Shown here in pieces: positions 37,873 through 47,331 of a stretch of 64,000 nt of DNA. A program made the translations under genes and the position numbers. Source of the DNA: Patellaria atrata CBS 101060 (taxonomy: Eukaryota; Ascomycota; Dothideomycetes; Patellariales; Patellariaceae); assembly GCA_010093705.1 (NCBI GenBank), contig MU006106.1, positions 523,086 to 587,085 of the forward strand, written 5' to 3'. Each line of letters begins with the position of its first letter. Position 1 is the first letter of the stretch. The notes beneath the pieces are model-generated. The model searched no databases, had not been told where the DNA came from, and saw nothing but the letters and a program-made list of their open reading frames with translations.

Positions 37873-39368
37873 ATGATGGTTCGTCCAACGAAGAGGCTTA
37901 GGCGACGGTTGAACAGAGCAACTGATCAGGATGATGGAGAGGTTGACCAGACAAAGCACTTTCCGAATCCTCCCACTGCCCCAGCTACCGATGAGGATAG
38001 GCGGAAATGGGGAGGCTATTGCGAGATCGAGAATGATCCATCCTATTTCAATGTGATGCTGAGTGAATTTGGCGTGGAAGGAGTCAAGGTTCAGGAGGTT
38101 TTTGGATTAGATGAGGGTTCGCTATCATTTCTACCGTATGATTATAGCATCCTCTGATATCGGTGCTTTCACTAACGAACTACTAGAAAGCCGGTCTATG
38201 GTCTCATATTTCTATTCAAATACCGAGAACTGAATGATCCGGACGAGCAAGACGATGAATGTCCCAAGCATGTCTGGTTCGCGAACCAAGTGAGTACTTT
38301 TCTTGATATTTACCTTACGTTCACTGCTAATATTGAGTAGATAGGCGTAAATTCCTGTGCTAGTGTTGCACTAATCAACATTGCTTGCAATATCCCTGGT
38401 GTTGATTTAGGTCCGGCTATCCAGAGTTACAAGGAATTCACGCAGGAGATGGATCCTTTCATGCGTGGTTATCAATTAGCTAATTTCGAATTTGTGAAGC
38501 ATATTCACAATTCGTTTGCTAGGTAGGAGTAGAATATCCTTTCATCTAATCGTTCCTATACTGATTATAGCAGAAAATCAGACATGCTAGCTGCCGATCA
38601 TGCGATGCTGCAAGATTTCAAAGAATGGAAGTCGAAATCCAAGAAGCGGAAGGCCAAGACTAAGGAGGTTGAAGAGCATGCGTTCCATTTCAATGCGTAT
38701 ATGCCTATCCAGGGTGAGATTTGGAAGCTTGATGGGCTTGATCATCAGCCTCACAATCTTGGTAACTCCGTTCTACTACTAAACTTTCTGTATTCGAAGC
38801 TGACTGTCTCACCTTAGGACCATCCAAAGAGGATAATTGGATGGATATCATTGCACCAATACTAACAGCAAAGATGCTGGAATTGGGCGAGGAAGAAGTA
38901 CAGTATTCCCTGATGGCTCTTGTCAAGGACCCGATCATTGACCGCAGAGCCGAGCTTTCAGCTAATGTCAAAGCGATCCGAACCATTGAGCGACGGTTAA
39001 CAACTGTCGATTCGAATTGGAGAAACTTCGTGGACTCCGCCGAGAGTGGTAGTATCTTGAGAGGCCCTGATGACGCGATGGGTATTTTCTTTGAGACCAT
39101 TCATAGTGCTGTACTCCCTGACGGTCTATTTGAGAAGATTCAGAAGGATGACGATGTTATGACTTTACTTGACAAGCGGGCAAAAATTATTACTGAGCAA
39201 GCTGGCTTAAAGAAAGCTGTCCAGGTCGAGAAAGATTCTTGGGCAGAAGATAAGCGCAAAGCCGCTCTTCGTCGCATCGATTGGATTCCATTTATACGGA
39301 AATGGCTTGGATTTTTGAATGATAATGGTGTCCTAGAAGGTCTAATAGAGAAACACACGCCGAAATGA
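37873..39368 (+). CDS. Ubiquitin C-terminal hydrolase (peptidase C12, UCH37/UCHL5-like)
   Basis: Cysteine protease that removes ubiquitin from chains; the UCH37 branch acts on the proteasome. Exons 37873..38135, 38187..38289, 38341..38522, 38571..38761 and 38818..39368 give 429 aa. The catalytic set is visible: oxyanion Gln122 and nucleophile Cys128 with the family spacing (QIGVNSC), His222 in AFHFNAYMPI and Asp237 in WKLDGL. WGGYCEIENDPSYFNVML near residue 46 is the usual domain start, and a helical C-terminal extension (RKAALRRIDWIPFIRKWLGF) is typical of UCH37. A basic N-terminal leader (RPTKRLRRRLNR) may be a nuclear signal. Exon 4 has a tandem acceptor (TATAGCAG), so one Ser may be gained or lost. 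Confidence 0.92.
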
Positions 39369-39845
39369 TTGAGATATGATAATCATATAAGGCGTAAACT
39401 ATCTTATGGTTGCAAGTGGTCTCGGATCTTCGAGTCACGGTTCCTTTGTTATTTTCTTTGACTGGAGTCATTTCTATCGATATGGGAGGAGATTTGAAAA
39501 CAGCGGCATGTTTCCTTTGTCAAATACCCCAGTACTCCTAGATTACCATAATATTATCTCCCGTTTGTCCTGGCGCTGTCTTCCCGTTTGTTGTGTTGAC
39601 GATGATGAAATAATTCACTTACCTCTAGTCTCTCACTCACGCAACATCTATCGCCAAACTGTCAACGTTAGAGGTATTTCTTCTTTCTTCTAAAAACCAA
39701 CACAACACCACACCATCTTTTTGTTATCAACGTAATGGTCATTTAGCAGCAATCCATCGCGAGATCAAAACATTCACTTCAACGCATATCACGACAACTT
39801 GTTCACGCGTCAAATTCCACCCTCTATCCGACAAAATTGAGTATC
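39369..39845. other. Intergenic, no gene seen
   Basis: 3' flank of the UCH gene and pyrimidine-rich 5' leader of the small membrane-protein gene. Nothing further can be supported. Confidence 0.45.
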
Positions 39846-40151
39846 ATGTACGTCAAAATCAATAATCCCCTCAAAGACCCTCTCGCTCTTGGTGTCATGA
39901 TCGGCGGGGTGATCTTGCTCGTCCTTGTCTTAATTCTAATTACATTCCTTTTGTGCTGCTACCGCGAACCTCATGAGCGCTTTTGCTGCTTCCGCACCGG
40001 GGGCAGCAAATGGTGGCGTCTTTTCGAAACCAGACCTGGAACTGGACAATTAGGCCGGAACACGGACGATGAGGAGAGGGCCACTTACGTCGAGTTAGAG
40101 AGTTTGGGAGGAAGCAGCGCCACGGTTAGTATGATTGATGGTGAAGAGTGA
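39846..40151 (+). CDS. Small single-span membrane protein, with in-frame downstream extension
   Basis: A 101-residue frame from ATG 39846. A short N-terminus (MYVKINNPLKDPLAL) leads into one strong transmembrane helix, about residues 16-38 (GVMIGGVILLVLVLILITFL), then a Cys-rich juxtamembrane patch (CCYREPHERFCCF) that could be palmitoylated, and a charged cytosolic tail. The family is not recognised. The frame ends at TGA 40149, but the same frame stays open for 48 more codons to TGA 40296 and reads like protein (RRVSRADLASASVMGTVNLV). A GTGAGT donor-like sequence overlaps the first TGA and an AG 24 nt downstream would restore the frame, though 24 nt is too short for an ordinary intron. The true C-terminus is therefore uncertain. 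Confidence 0.6.
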   Translation: MYVKINNPLKDPLALGVMIGGVILLVLVLILITFLLCCYREPHERFCCFRTGGSKWWRLFETRPGTGQLGRNTDDEERATYVELESLGGSSATVSMIDGEE

Positions 40152-40298
40152 GTAAATAATACGAGTGGTAGGAGAGTCAGCCGTGCGGATCTGGCGAGCG
40201 CGAGCGTCATGGGCACAGTTAATCTAGTATTCAAGCAAGAAAATGGTTCGAAGAGTCCATTGGATAAGAAGTTACCTTCCATGCCAATTGTCAGGTGA

Positions 40299-41090
40299 AT
40301 TGGTGCTAATTGTAGGTATCTTATCCTTGAGTATCTCTATGCTTAAGAGGTTCACTGACCCGACTGTATAGGACATTGTGATCTCATAACTGGTTGGACT
40401 TTATGGTATGGTACCGTCCGTACGACAAGCGTACGGAAAGAGAAGATTTTCAGGATGACAAAGGAGGTCATAGTGAAGCTGTACAATTATATCAAGCACG
40501 TGGATAACCCCTCACGACAACCTCATATTGCATCATATGAGCAATCTTGGTGGCAGGATGGACCGTAATGATTTTCAAAACATTCACGATACACCTACAT
40601 ACAAGATCTTCCGAACCGTATTCCTCAACGCATCCAGCCAAGCGACATGATACAACAAACAACCTCCAGGACCCACACATTGTTTTGTTCTCAATGTGCA
40701 AAACATCCCGTCTGTATCTCTAGGAGCACGCATCAACTTCGGAACATTTGTCTAGAGTGCTTTACAGAAAACATTGTGCTGCGCCCAGTATCACCGTTCT
40801 GAATACATCCCGCTTCTTCACGAAAGTCACGTTCGACAAATGGCCTTTTGAGGGACGAACATAAAACATTGTACTCCACCTAAAACTTAAGTTCGAAATG
40901 TTCGCGTACAATGTCATTCGGCTACAACTACCATCCTCCGCATAAATCTCAACCTCATACCCAATCTTCCACTAAACCTCAAACTAAATTCTGCCAAACC
41001 AAATTCTCACAACACGATCACACCTCAACGTCCCATATCCAATCAGCTAAACTGCACAACTCCACCACAAACCTTCGTACAAACCGCACA
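40299..41090. other. Intergenic, no gene seen
   Basis: Contains overlapping GTAC words (around 40410-40437) and a CA-rich stretch at 40920-41085 that is open in the frame of the next gene but has leader-like low complexity. Confidence 0.45.
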
Positions 41091-41414
41091 ATGGAGTTCC
41101 TGACTCACATCAATCTCGCCGAAACCTCTATGCGCGCCAATCGCTCATACCCCGATTCTAGTACCACCACCACAAACCCCACCGAAGCTTGCGCCATCCA
41201 AACCACGCACACCTGTCCTCTCTGCAAGCATACCGCGACTCTCCCTCTCCTCCTAGCCACGATCCCTACCTTGAGCACTTCCCCCTCATCTGCGTCGTCA
41301 GCGGAATCCAACACCAACGTCGAGATCCACAAGACCGCGCACCAATGTCCCAATTGCATCAAGACCTGGAGTGGCAGTTGGATTGGTAGCTTTGGGAGAA
41401 TTTTCTCGATGTAA
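41091..41414 (+). CDS. Small protein with paired CPxC motifs (possibly LITAF-like)
   Basis: A 107-residue frame from ATG 41091. An upstream in-frame ATG at 40911 would add 60 residues of His/Gln/Ser/Thr-rich sequence that looks like translated leader, so the inner start is preferred. Two motifs stand out: THTCPLCKHTATLPLLLAT and HKTAHQCPNCIKTWSG, separated by a mildly hydrophobic then Ser-rich stretch. CPxC, a hydrophobic segment and HxCPNC in that order is the plan of LITAF zinc domains, which sit on endosomal membranes, but the hydrophobic part here is weak and the spacing loose, so this is only a suggestion. It could equally be a small zinc-binding or spurious frame. Confidence 0.45.
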   Translation: MEFLTHINLAETSMRANRSYPDSSTTTTNPTEACAIQTTHTCPLCKHTATLPLLLATIPTLSTSPSSASSAESNTNVEIHKTAHQCPNCIKTWSGSWIGSFGRIFSM

Positions 41415-42762
41415 GAGAGTTTGAGTTGAAGGATTGAATTATCAGGGTTTGGCTGAGGCTTTCGGAATACCGGGAGTATCAATGAGAGGTCACTATATCA
41501 TCTTAGAGAGCAAGCGCTTGTTTGATTCGAATATGATGGCAGTTTGAAGCTGCTATTTTAAGTGAAATCCATTCACATTTAGTTTAAAAAGTGATGTCCT
41601 ATTAAAATATTGCGAAATGACGGGTGAGTGATTAAACATCACTCTCAATATTGTCTTACAGACACTAAGACTAATCTATATAAATGGACATGAGTTTGAA
41701 AGAAATTTGTCTCACTTAACTGGATTTAAGAATATGTGGACTCATATCTCAACAGAGCTCAGCCCAAATCAGCTTCTGGTAATGACAGAGGTGATAAGAG
41801 ACGAATACTCATATAACTGAACTTTTCGTCTAAAGTAATAATGAGTCGATTTCAGCGCTGGTTCAATCATATTCGTGTCATAACAGACCGCCAACGCACT
41901 CATCTGATACATCCAAAGAGCCTCATCTCCAGTCACGCTCCAAGTCATATCTGACATACCCGCGATGACTAAAGTGATATAGGAGTGACGCGAACCAGGT
42001 ACATTTCAATACCTATAACATCTTCCTTTGCCTCATAGCTTTATCTTCCATCAACCATCATCATCAGAAGTCTCTCACCATCTGCATAGACGACAGACAT
42101 CGAACCCCCCCTTTACCCGAGCAACGAACAGAAACTTCAAACAGACGCGCCTACCCGTGTAGCCAGCACGTGAAATCGAAACTACAAATCATCATCATCA
42201 TCGCTACACCTCTCTGTGGAGTGGACTAGAACAGTTGAGAGTGAATAGATTGAGTCATCGAACGAAACAAACGGACACTATGGGTTCGGTTTAGGGCGCG
42301 AATATAAAAGGGCAGTCGTAACCCATCTCCTGCTCCAAGCCCTTCGTGTGTGATTCATCGCGAGCCGTTCCGATCCCGCGAAAAAAGGAAGAACGTAACG
42401 AGCCTTTCACAAGAAGGAAAGAACGAATAGGGGTTCTCTTCATATTTAAGATATCCCCTCCCCCGCACACTTAGTTTCCCGTCGTCTCGTCGGCACCTTA
42501 ACCTTAAGGTATCTTTGTTCATTGCTGTGTCTTAGAAATACTGAGACATAGATTTCCAATTGCAAAGGTCCACTGGAACGGTCCTGGAATTCCAACGTAC
42601 TTATGTGGCTCGAAAGGATCCGTTACGAGAGTCGAAAATCAAGGTACAGATCTAATTGCTGAAGACGCACGCAAGTTTCCACGTACTTCTAAAGAAACTA
42701 AGGTCATTACCAAACAAGTTCAAAAAGTAGTTTGCCAAGAAAGAAGACCCAAAAGAGTGACC
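41415..42762. other. Intergenic and 5' leader of the zinc-finger gene
   Basis: No gene seen. The right half is pyrimidine-rich in patches (42456-42500) and holds a TATA-box candidate (42303-42310). Confidence 0.5.
42303..42310 (+). promoter_or_regulatory. TATA-box candidate for the zinc-finger gene
   Basis: TATAAAAG in a GC-rich setting (GCGCGAATATAAAAGGGCAG), about 450 bp upstream of ATG 42763, with a CT-rich tract downstream at 42456-42500 of the kind that often precedes fungal transcription starts. Position and sequence only. Confidence 0.4.
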
Positions 42763-43718
42763 ATGTCTGAAGAAGAGGTGGATCCAATAAACAAAGTTCC
42801 TTATGGGAGCTTTTGGTCCCAGTCGCGTAAGTGTCATAGCCCTTCAGTTTCCTCTACAAATACTTACAAAATCTAGCTGCAATACAGATCAAAACCGAGT
42901 GGACCAATTCCGCGGATATTCTATCGTCCCCAGTCAAGGTCGAATACTCACAGGATGCTAGTCAAATCACGCTCTCCTTGTTTAGCATACCGGATATTCG
43001 AAGGAGCGAAAACAAGCCTGATGAGCAATGTCGCTACTGTGGTGAATACCTTCACTATAACGATATGGATCATCATATAGAAGAGATGCATCGAAACGGG
43101 TCGAGAATCTGCCCAAAATGCCGTAAGACCTGCTACTCACATGTGGAGTTGAAGAATCATATAAGGGCGTGTCATCCCGGGGACAATCCATTCGTCTGTC
43201 AGTATTGCTCCAGTGGAATATATTCAGATATTGAGTTCCTGTACAAGCACTGGAAGGAGAATCATGCAGATCTGCTACCTTTCATATGAAAACCGTGCAA
43301 TCTTCGTTTCAGGACGGCGCAAGAACGCACGAAGCATTCGAAGCATTGCTTCAAGCAGAGGCAGATGTTGAAGAAAGAACCCTCGGTTTCTCAGGGCCTT
43401 AATGTGGAATGGAATTTTCCAGTAGTTAAGAAAGAGGAAGTAATTGGAACGGTGGCTAAGCGTCCCAATTCATGTTCACCGGAACCGATCGCAATCAAGA
43501 TGGAGCCTACCCACTCGCCGATGTCAAAAACTCCGAAGCGTTCAAAAGCGAGCCCTACAAAAGGACGGCGTAAGCCTGATTCTGGGATTCTCACTGGAGC
43601 AACTATGGCTGAAACGAATCACGCTGCTAACAGTGTGTTCCGTAGTAATCCCTGGGATGCTTGGACCTCTATGGAAGCGGGTAGCACCAAAGAGAACGAG
43701 AAGATTATTTGGGAGTGA
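42763..43718 (+). CDS. C2H2 zinc-finger protein with in-frame TGA at the first Cys of its fourth finger
   Basis: Exons 42763..42826 and 42877..43718. Three fingers are read directly: CRYCGEYLHYNDMDHHIEEM-H, CPKCRKTCYSHVELKNH-IRACH and CQYCSSGIYSDIEFLYKH-WKENH, so a nucleic-acid or protein-binding role is likely. After PFI the frame meets TGA (43287-43289, codon 159) and continues unchanged with KPCNLRFRTAQERTKHSKHC. If the TGA position were Cys this would be a perfect C-x2-C-x12-H-x3-C finger, with the usual F-x before it. The frame then stays open for 142 codons with a basic, Pro/Ser-rich tail containing several VKKEE/IKMEP-like sequences that resemble sumoylation sites. Product: 158 aa if TGA stops, 301 codons if it is read or is an error. 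A recent nonsense mutation is the simplest alternative. Confidence 0.7.
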
Positions 43719-43987
43719 GACGTGGGAGTAGGCGGGTTTTCTTGGTTTGAGGAATCCTTAACAGAAATAAGATTTGGACGTGCAGTGATGTGGTAAGGTG
43801 TTTTTGGCGTTACTTGGTCCAGAGTTGATTAAGTAGACCAGGATGAACTACATCTACACATTTCGAGTTATCAGCATGTGGGTGCAGGCACGAGAAGAAA
43901 CATGTATATTCCTTACTGGATAGAATCTCATCTCAACTGATTTGGCGTTTTCCTCGACTGTTGGGATGAACTTCAGGGGAACTCAAT

Positions 43988-44815
43988 TTATAGCCTTCGC
44001 CCTTTCAACCTAATAAACCAGTATGCCGCTCCAAATAGCGCTCCACCAATGTGACCAGCGTGGGCTGTTCTTGTTCTAGGATCATTCATGTAGAACCAGT
44101 CGACTGCGAGGTATCCAGAAACAGCGAGCCACAATGGAGCTGGAATGAAGAATATGAGGATCTGCGTCGATGGTGCAAGTAGAGCTGCAGTGGCTCCAAG
44201 ACCCATAACCGCACCGCTAGCGCCCAAGGCAGTGTGAATCCTTCTATCTCCTTGAGACCGACGGGCGTTGAGGGCTTCATTGATAACAAACCCGAGTGAC
44301 CCTACTATGCCAGATCCAATATATAAGGTCAATAGTTGTGGTCCTGTAATACCACGATATCTCAAAATCGAGGCAAAGGTGTGGAATGTAACCATATTGA
44401 AGACAAAATGTCCAAGGTCACGGTGAGAAAACGTCGATGTAAGGAGGGTATACGCCTTTTCGGGATATCTTGTAAGAACCGGGATGGACACGGTGAAGTT
44501 TTCGTACATAGTCTGGATCAAGGTTTTGCTTGAAGAGGTTGACCTAGGTTGACCATCAACATAGACCCCTAAGGGCTGCGACGTGGCCCTCTCATTCCTT
44601 GCTGCCTGCCATGCTAGAAATACTGCTGTGTTCGCGCTAATCAATGTCCAAATAACTCTTCCAGAAAACTTAAAGGTATCGATGCTTTGACGTGACGTGG
44701 AGTACTGCCTTTGAGGGAAGCTCTGAACTCGATTTCCCAATGGGCGGACACGAAAGGACCGCATCCATGATGAAGTCTGGAAAATAGGCGGCTTCAGAGC
44801 ACCTACAGAAGCCAT
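43988..44815 (-). CDS. Rhomboid-family intramembrane serine protease, probably mitochondrial
   Basis: Single exon, 275 aa. The N-terminus is Arg/Ser-rich with no early acidic residues (SSWMRSFRVRPLGNRVQSFP) and reads as a mitochondrial presequence. Several hydrophobic spans follow. The rhomboid signatures are present: HRDLGHFVFNMVTFHTF (first conserved His/Asn loop), the nucleophile Ser200 in ALGASGAVMG, and His255 in AHAGHIGGALFGAAYW. Yeast Pcp1/Rbd1 (mammalian PARL) is the mitochondrial family member, which processes Mgm1 and Ccp1; assignment to that orthologue rather than a related fungal rhomboid is inference. It is divergent to DHH1 with 844 bp between starts. Confidence 0.9.
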   Translation of the reverse strand: MASVGALKPPIFQTSSWMRSFRVRPLGNRVQSFPQRQYSTSRQSIDTFKFSGRVIWTLISANTAVFLAWQAARNERATSQPLGVYVDGQPRSTSSSKTLIQTMYENFTVSIPVLTRYPEKAYTLLTSTFSHRDLGHFVFNMVTFHTFASILRYRGITGPQLLTLYIGSGIVGSLGFVINEALNARRSQGDRRIHTALGASGAVMGLGATAALLAPSTQILIFFIPAPLWLAVSGYLAVDWFYMNDPRTRTAHAGHIGGALFGAAYWFIRLKGRRL

Positions 44816-45659
44816 ATGGGTTTAGATCTAGTCCGTGACAATGGTTTACATTTGGTGATTGTTTATGAGAAAGCTATAGAATCGAGCTGTGTCACCTCAC
44901 TGACGGACTGAGTTCAAGCTCCAAGCCAACAGATAAAGGTTAGGGAGAGCTTGTGGAGGCAAGGAGAGAAAGGTGAGAAGACGACGGTTTATTCAGAATA
45001 CAGTATCAATGGTCCCTGCTTGATTGTGTGACACTTTGTAACCTTGTGCCTGATGTACAGATGTCGGCAAGTTTCCCACCTGCATCACGTAGAGCTACTT
45101 TATGGTCTGTGCGTCGGCTACTCCATGTCTCTTGTCTCGACTTCAGTTTCACTCCACTGCCTTGAACCTCACCTGCTTGCAGACACTTTTCCCCCCACAC
45201 AACTACATTCAGCACAAACTGAGTTCGCATCTCTGCCCTGCAGTTGGATTTCGCTGACTACAACCCTCGATAACACTTCTTCAGCTATCACTCACTATCG
45301 CACATCCACACATCCTAGATTCAGACTCGTACAACCCACTGTCTCAAAGCGCTCTGCTTGCCCACCGATAATCCAGCTCTCTCCAAGGAATAGAGTCATT
45401 GCGATTTACAACTTGGCCACCTACTCACCATACTAGTCATTTTGACTCAATCTCCAGTGCATTGGTCAAAGCACCTGATCGAACCTTTTTCCAGCCTTTA
45501 GAAACGCAGCGAAGCGAGTGTGAATCACCCTCTAACGTTGTAAAGCTGTCAAGCAGCTTTAACCCTGCATTTCACCCTTGAGAACAACCGCTCCATACCG
45601 GAGTCTACTACGTGACTGGCCTTTTCATCCGTGCAGGGGATTGCACAAGACTTTTCAAA
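44816..45659. other. Divergent intergenic region, rhomboid / DHH1
   Basis: Pyrimidine-rich leader DNA of DHH1 on the right. A 130-codon open frame at 45044-45436 has leader-like Ser/Thr/Leu/Pro composition and is not considered a gene. Confidence 0.5.
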
Positions 45660-47331
45660 ATGACAACAGATATCACAAATCAACTAGCAGCTACTAAATT
45701 AGGGTGGGTAGACATTTGCTCCCCAGATATATAAAATTTCATTAACGATCATCATAGAGAATCTTCAAAACATGAGGGTAATTGGAAGGATGGGCTCAAG
45801 GCCCCATCAAAGGACTCACGCGTCCAGACCGAGGTATGATATGAGGAGGAGCGTCATGCACGCTGTTACTAATGAAAATACCTTTCTGATAGGACGTCAC
45901 AGCAACAAAAGGATTAGAATGGGAAGACTTTTACATTAAGCGAGAATTGATGATGGGCATTTTCGAGGCTGGGTTTGAAAAGCCTTCTCCTATCCAGGAA
46001 GAGACTATTCCCGTCGCACTTACAGGTCGTGATATTCTGGCGCGAGCGAAGAACGGAACGGGGAAAACTGCAGCATTTGTTATTCCTACACTCGAAAGGG
46101 TCAATCCGAAGCTCAATAAGACCCAGGCTTTGATATTAGTACCAACGAGAGAACTGGCGCTACAGACTTCGCAGGTATGCAAGACATTAGGGAAGCATTT
46201 GGGACTCAATGTTATGGTAACAACTGGTGGCACTGGCCTTAAGGACGATATTATACGGTTAAGCGAGACGGTACATATCATAGTAGGAACGCCTGGCAGA
46301 ATATTGGATCTTGCGAGTAAGGGTGTGGCTGATCTTTCGACCTGCTCAACTTTCGTTATGGATGAAGCAGACAAACTTCTCTCGCCGGAGTTCACACCTG
46401 TCATTGAGCAGCTTTTGGCTTTTCATCCAAAAGACCGCCAGGTCATGCTGTTCAGTGCTACATTTCCTATCATAGTAAAGAGTTTCAAGGTCAGTCAAAT
46501 GTCCTATTTTACACGGAGTGAATTACTGAAACAAAACAGGACAAGAACATGAACTCCCCTTATGAAATTAATCTGATGGACGAACTCACGCTTCGTGGTA
46601 TTACCCAGTATTACGCGTTCGTTGAAGAAAAGCAGAAAGTGCATTGCCTCAATACGCTGTTCAACAAACTGCAAATCAATCAATCCATTATATTCTGCAA
46701 TTCAACAAATCGTGTTGAGTTGCTTGCAAAGAAGATTACGGAGCTTGGCTATTCTTGCTTCTACTCCCATGCGAAAATGATGCAGCACGCTCGTAACCGC
46801 GTTTTTCACGATTTTCGCAATGGAGTTTGTCGAAACTTAGTCTGTTCTGATCTTCTAACTCGAGGCATAGATATTCAGGCTGTCAATGTTGTCATCAATT
46901 TCGATTTTCCAAAGAATGCTGAAACGTACCTGCATCGAATCGGTCGTTCAGGTCGTTTCGGTCATCTGGGTTTAGCTATCAACCTCATAAATTGGGACGA
47001 TCGCTTCAACTTGTATCGCATTGAGCAAGAGTTGGGGACTGAAATCCAACCAATTCCACAAGTCATCGAGAAGAAGCTGTATGTCTATGAGTCCCCCGAG
47101 AATATCCCCCGACCCATTTCCAGTGCCCAAACTCCGCGTGAGGAGCAAACCGAGGATACCCAACAGTCCCAGCGATCTTCCTCCAATCGTCAAACTTACA
47201 CCCGAAACCAGCGCGGTGGAGGATATCAAGGCCAACGTAGGGGAGGACAAGTACAAGGCACTCAAGGTCGTTCGAATGGCTATAATGGACAACGCAACCC
47301 AAGGACCTCCGCGCCAGCGACTCAGGCTTAG
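45660..47331 (+). CDS. DHH1: DEAD-box RNA helicase DHH1 (DDX6 family)
   Basis: Cytoplasmic helicase of P-bodies that promotes decapping and represses translation of mRNAs. Exons 45660..45703, 45758..45833, 45893..46489 and 46540..47331 give 502 aa, the usual fungal length. The RecA-1 motifs are Q motif GFEKPSPIQ, motif I AKNGTGKT (92-99), [19 protein letters not shown] (197-200) and SAT (228-230). The RecA-2 motifs include [37 protein letters not shown] and [30 protein letters not shown] is close to the Dhh1/DDX6 consensus. The C-terminal tail is rich in Gln, Gly, Arg and Asn ([20 protein letters not shown]), like the condensate-promoting tails of fungal Dhh1. The short first exon was joined on phase and protein fit. 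Confidence 0.95.

Noticed and set aside
41769-41957. 62-codon minus-strand open frame
   Set aside because: Short, no homology that I recognise and no supporting splice sites.
45044-45436. 130-codon open frame upstream of DHH1
   Set aside because: Lies in the pyrimidine-rich leader region; composition is leader-like and no domain is visible.
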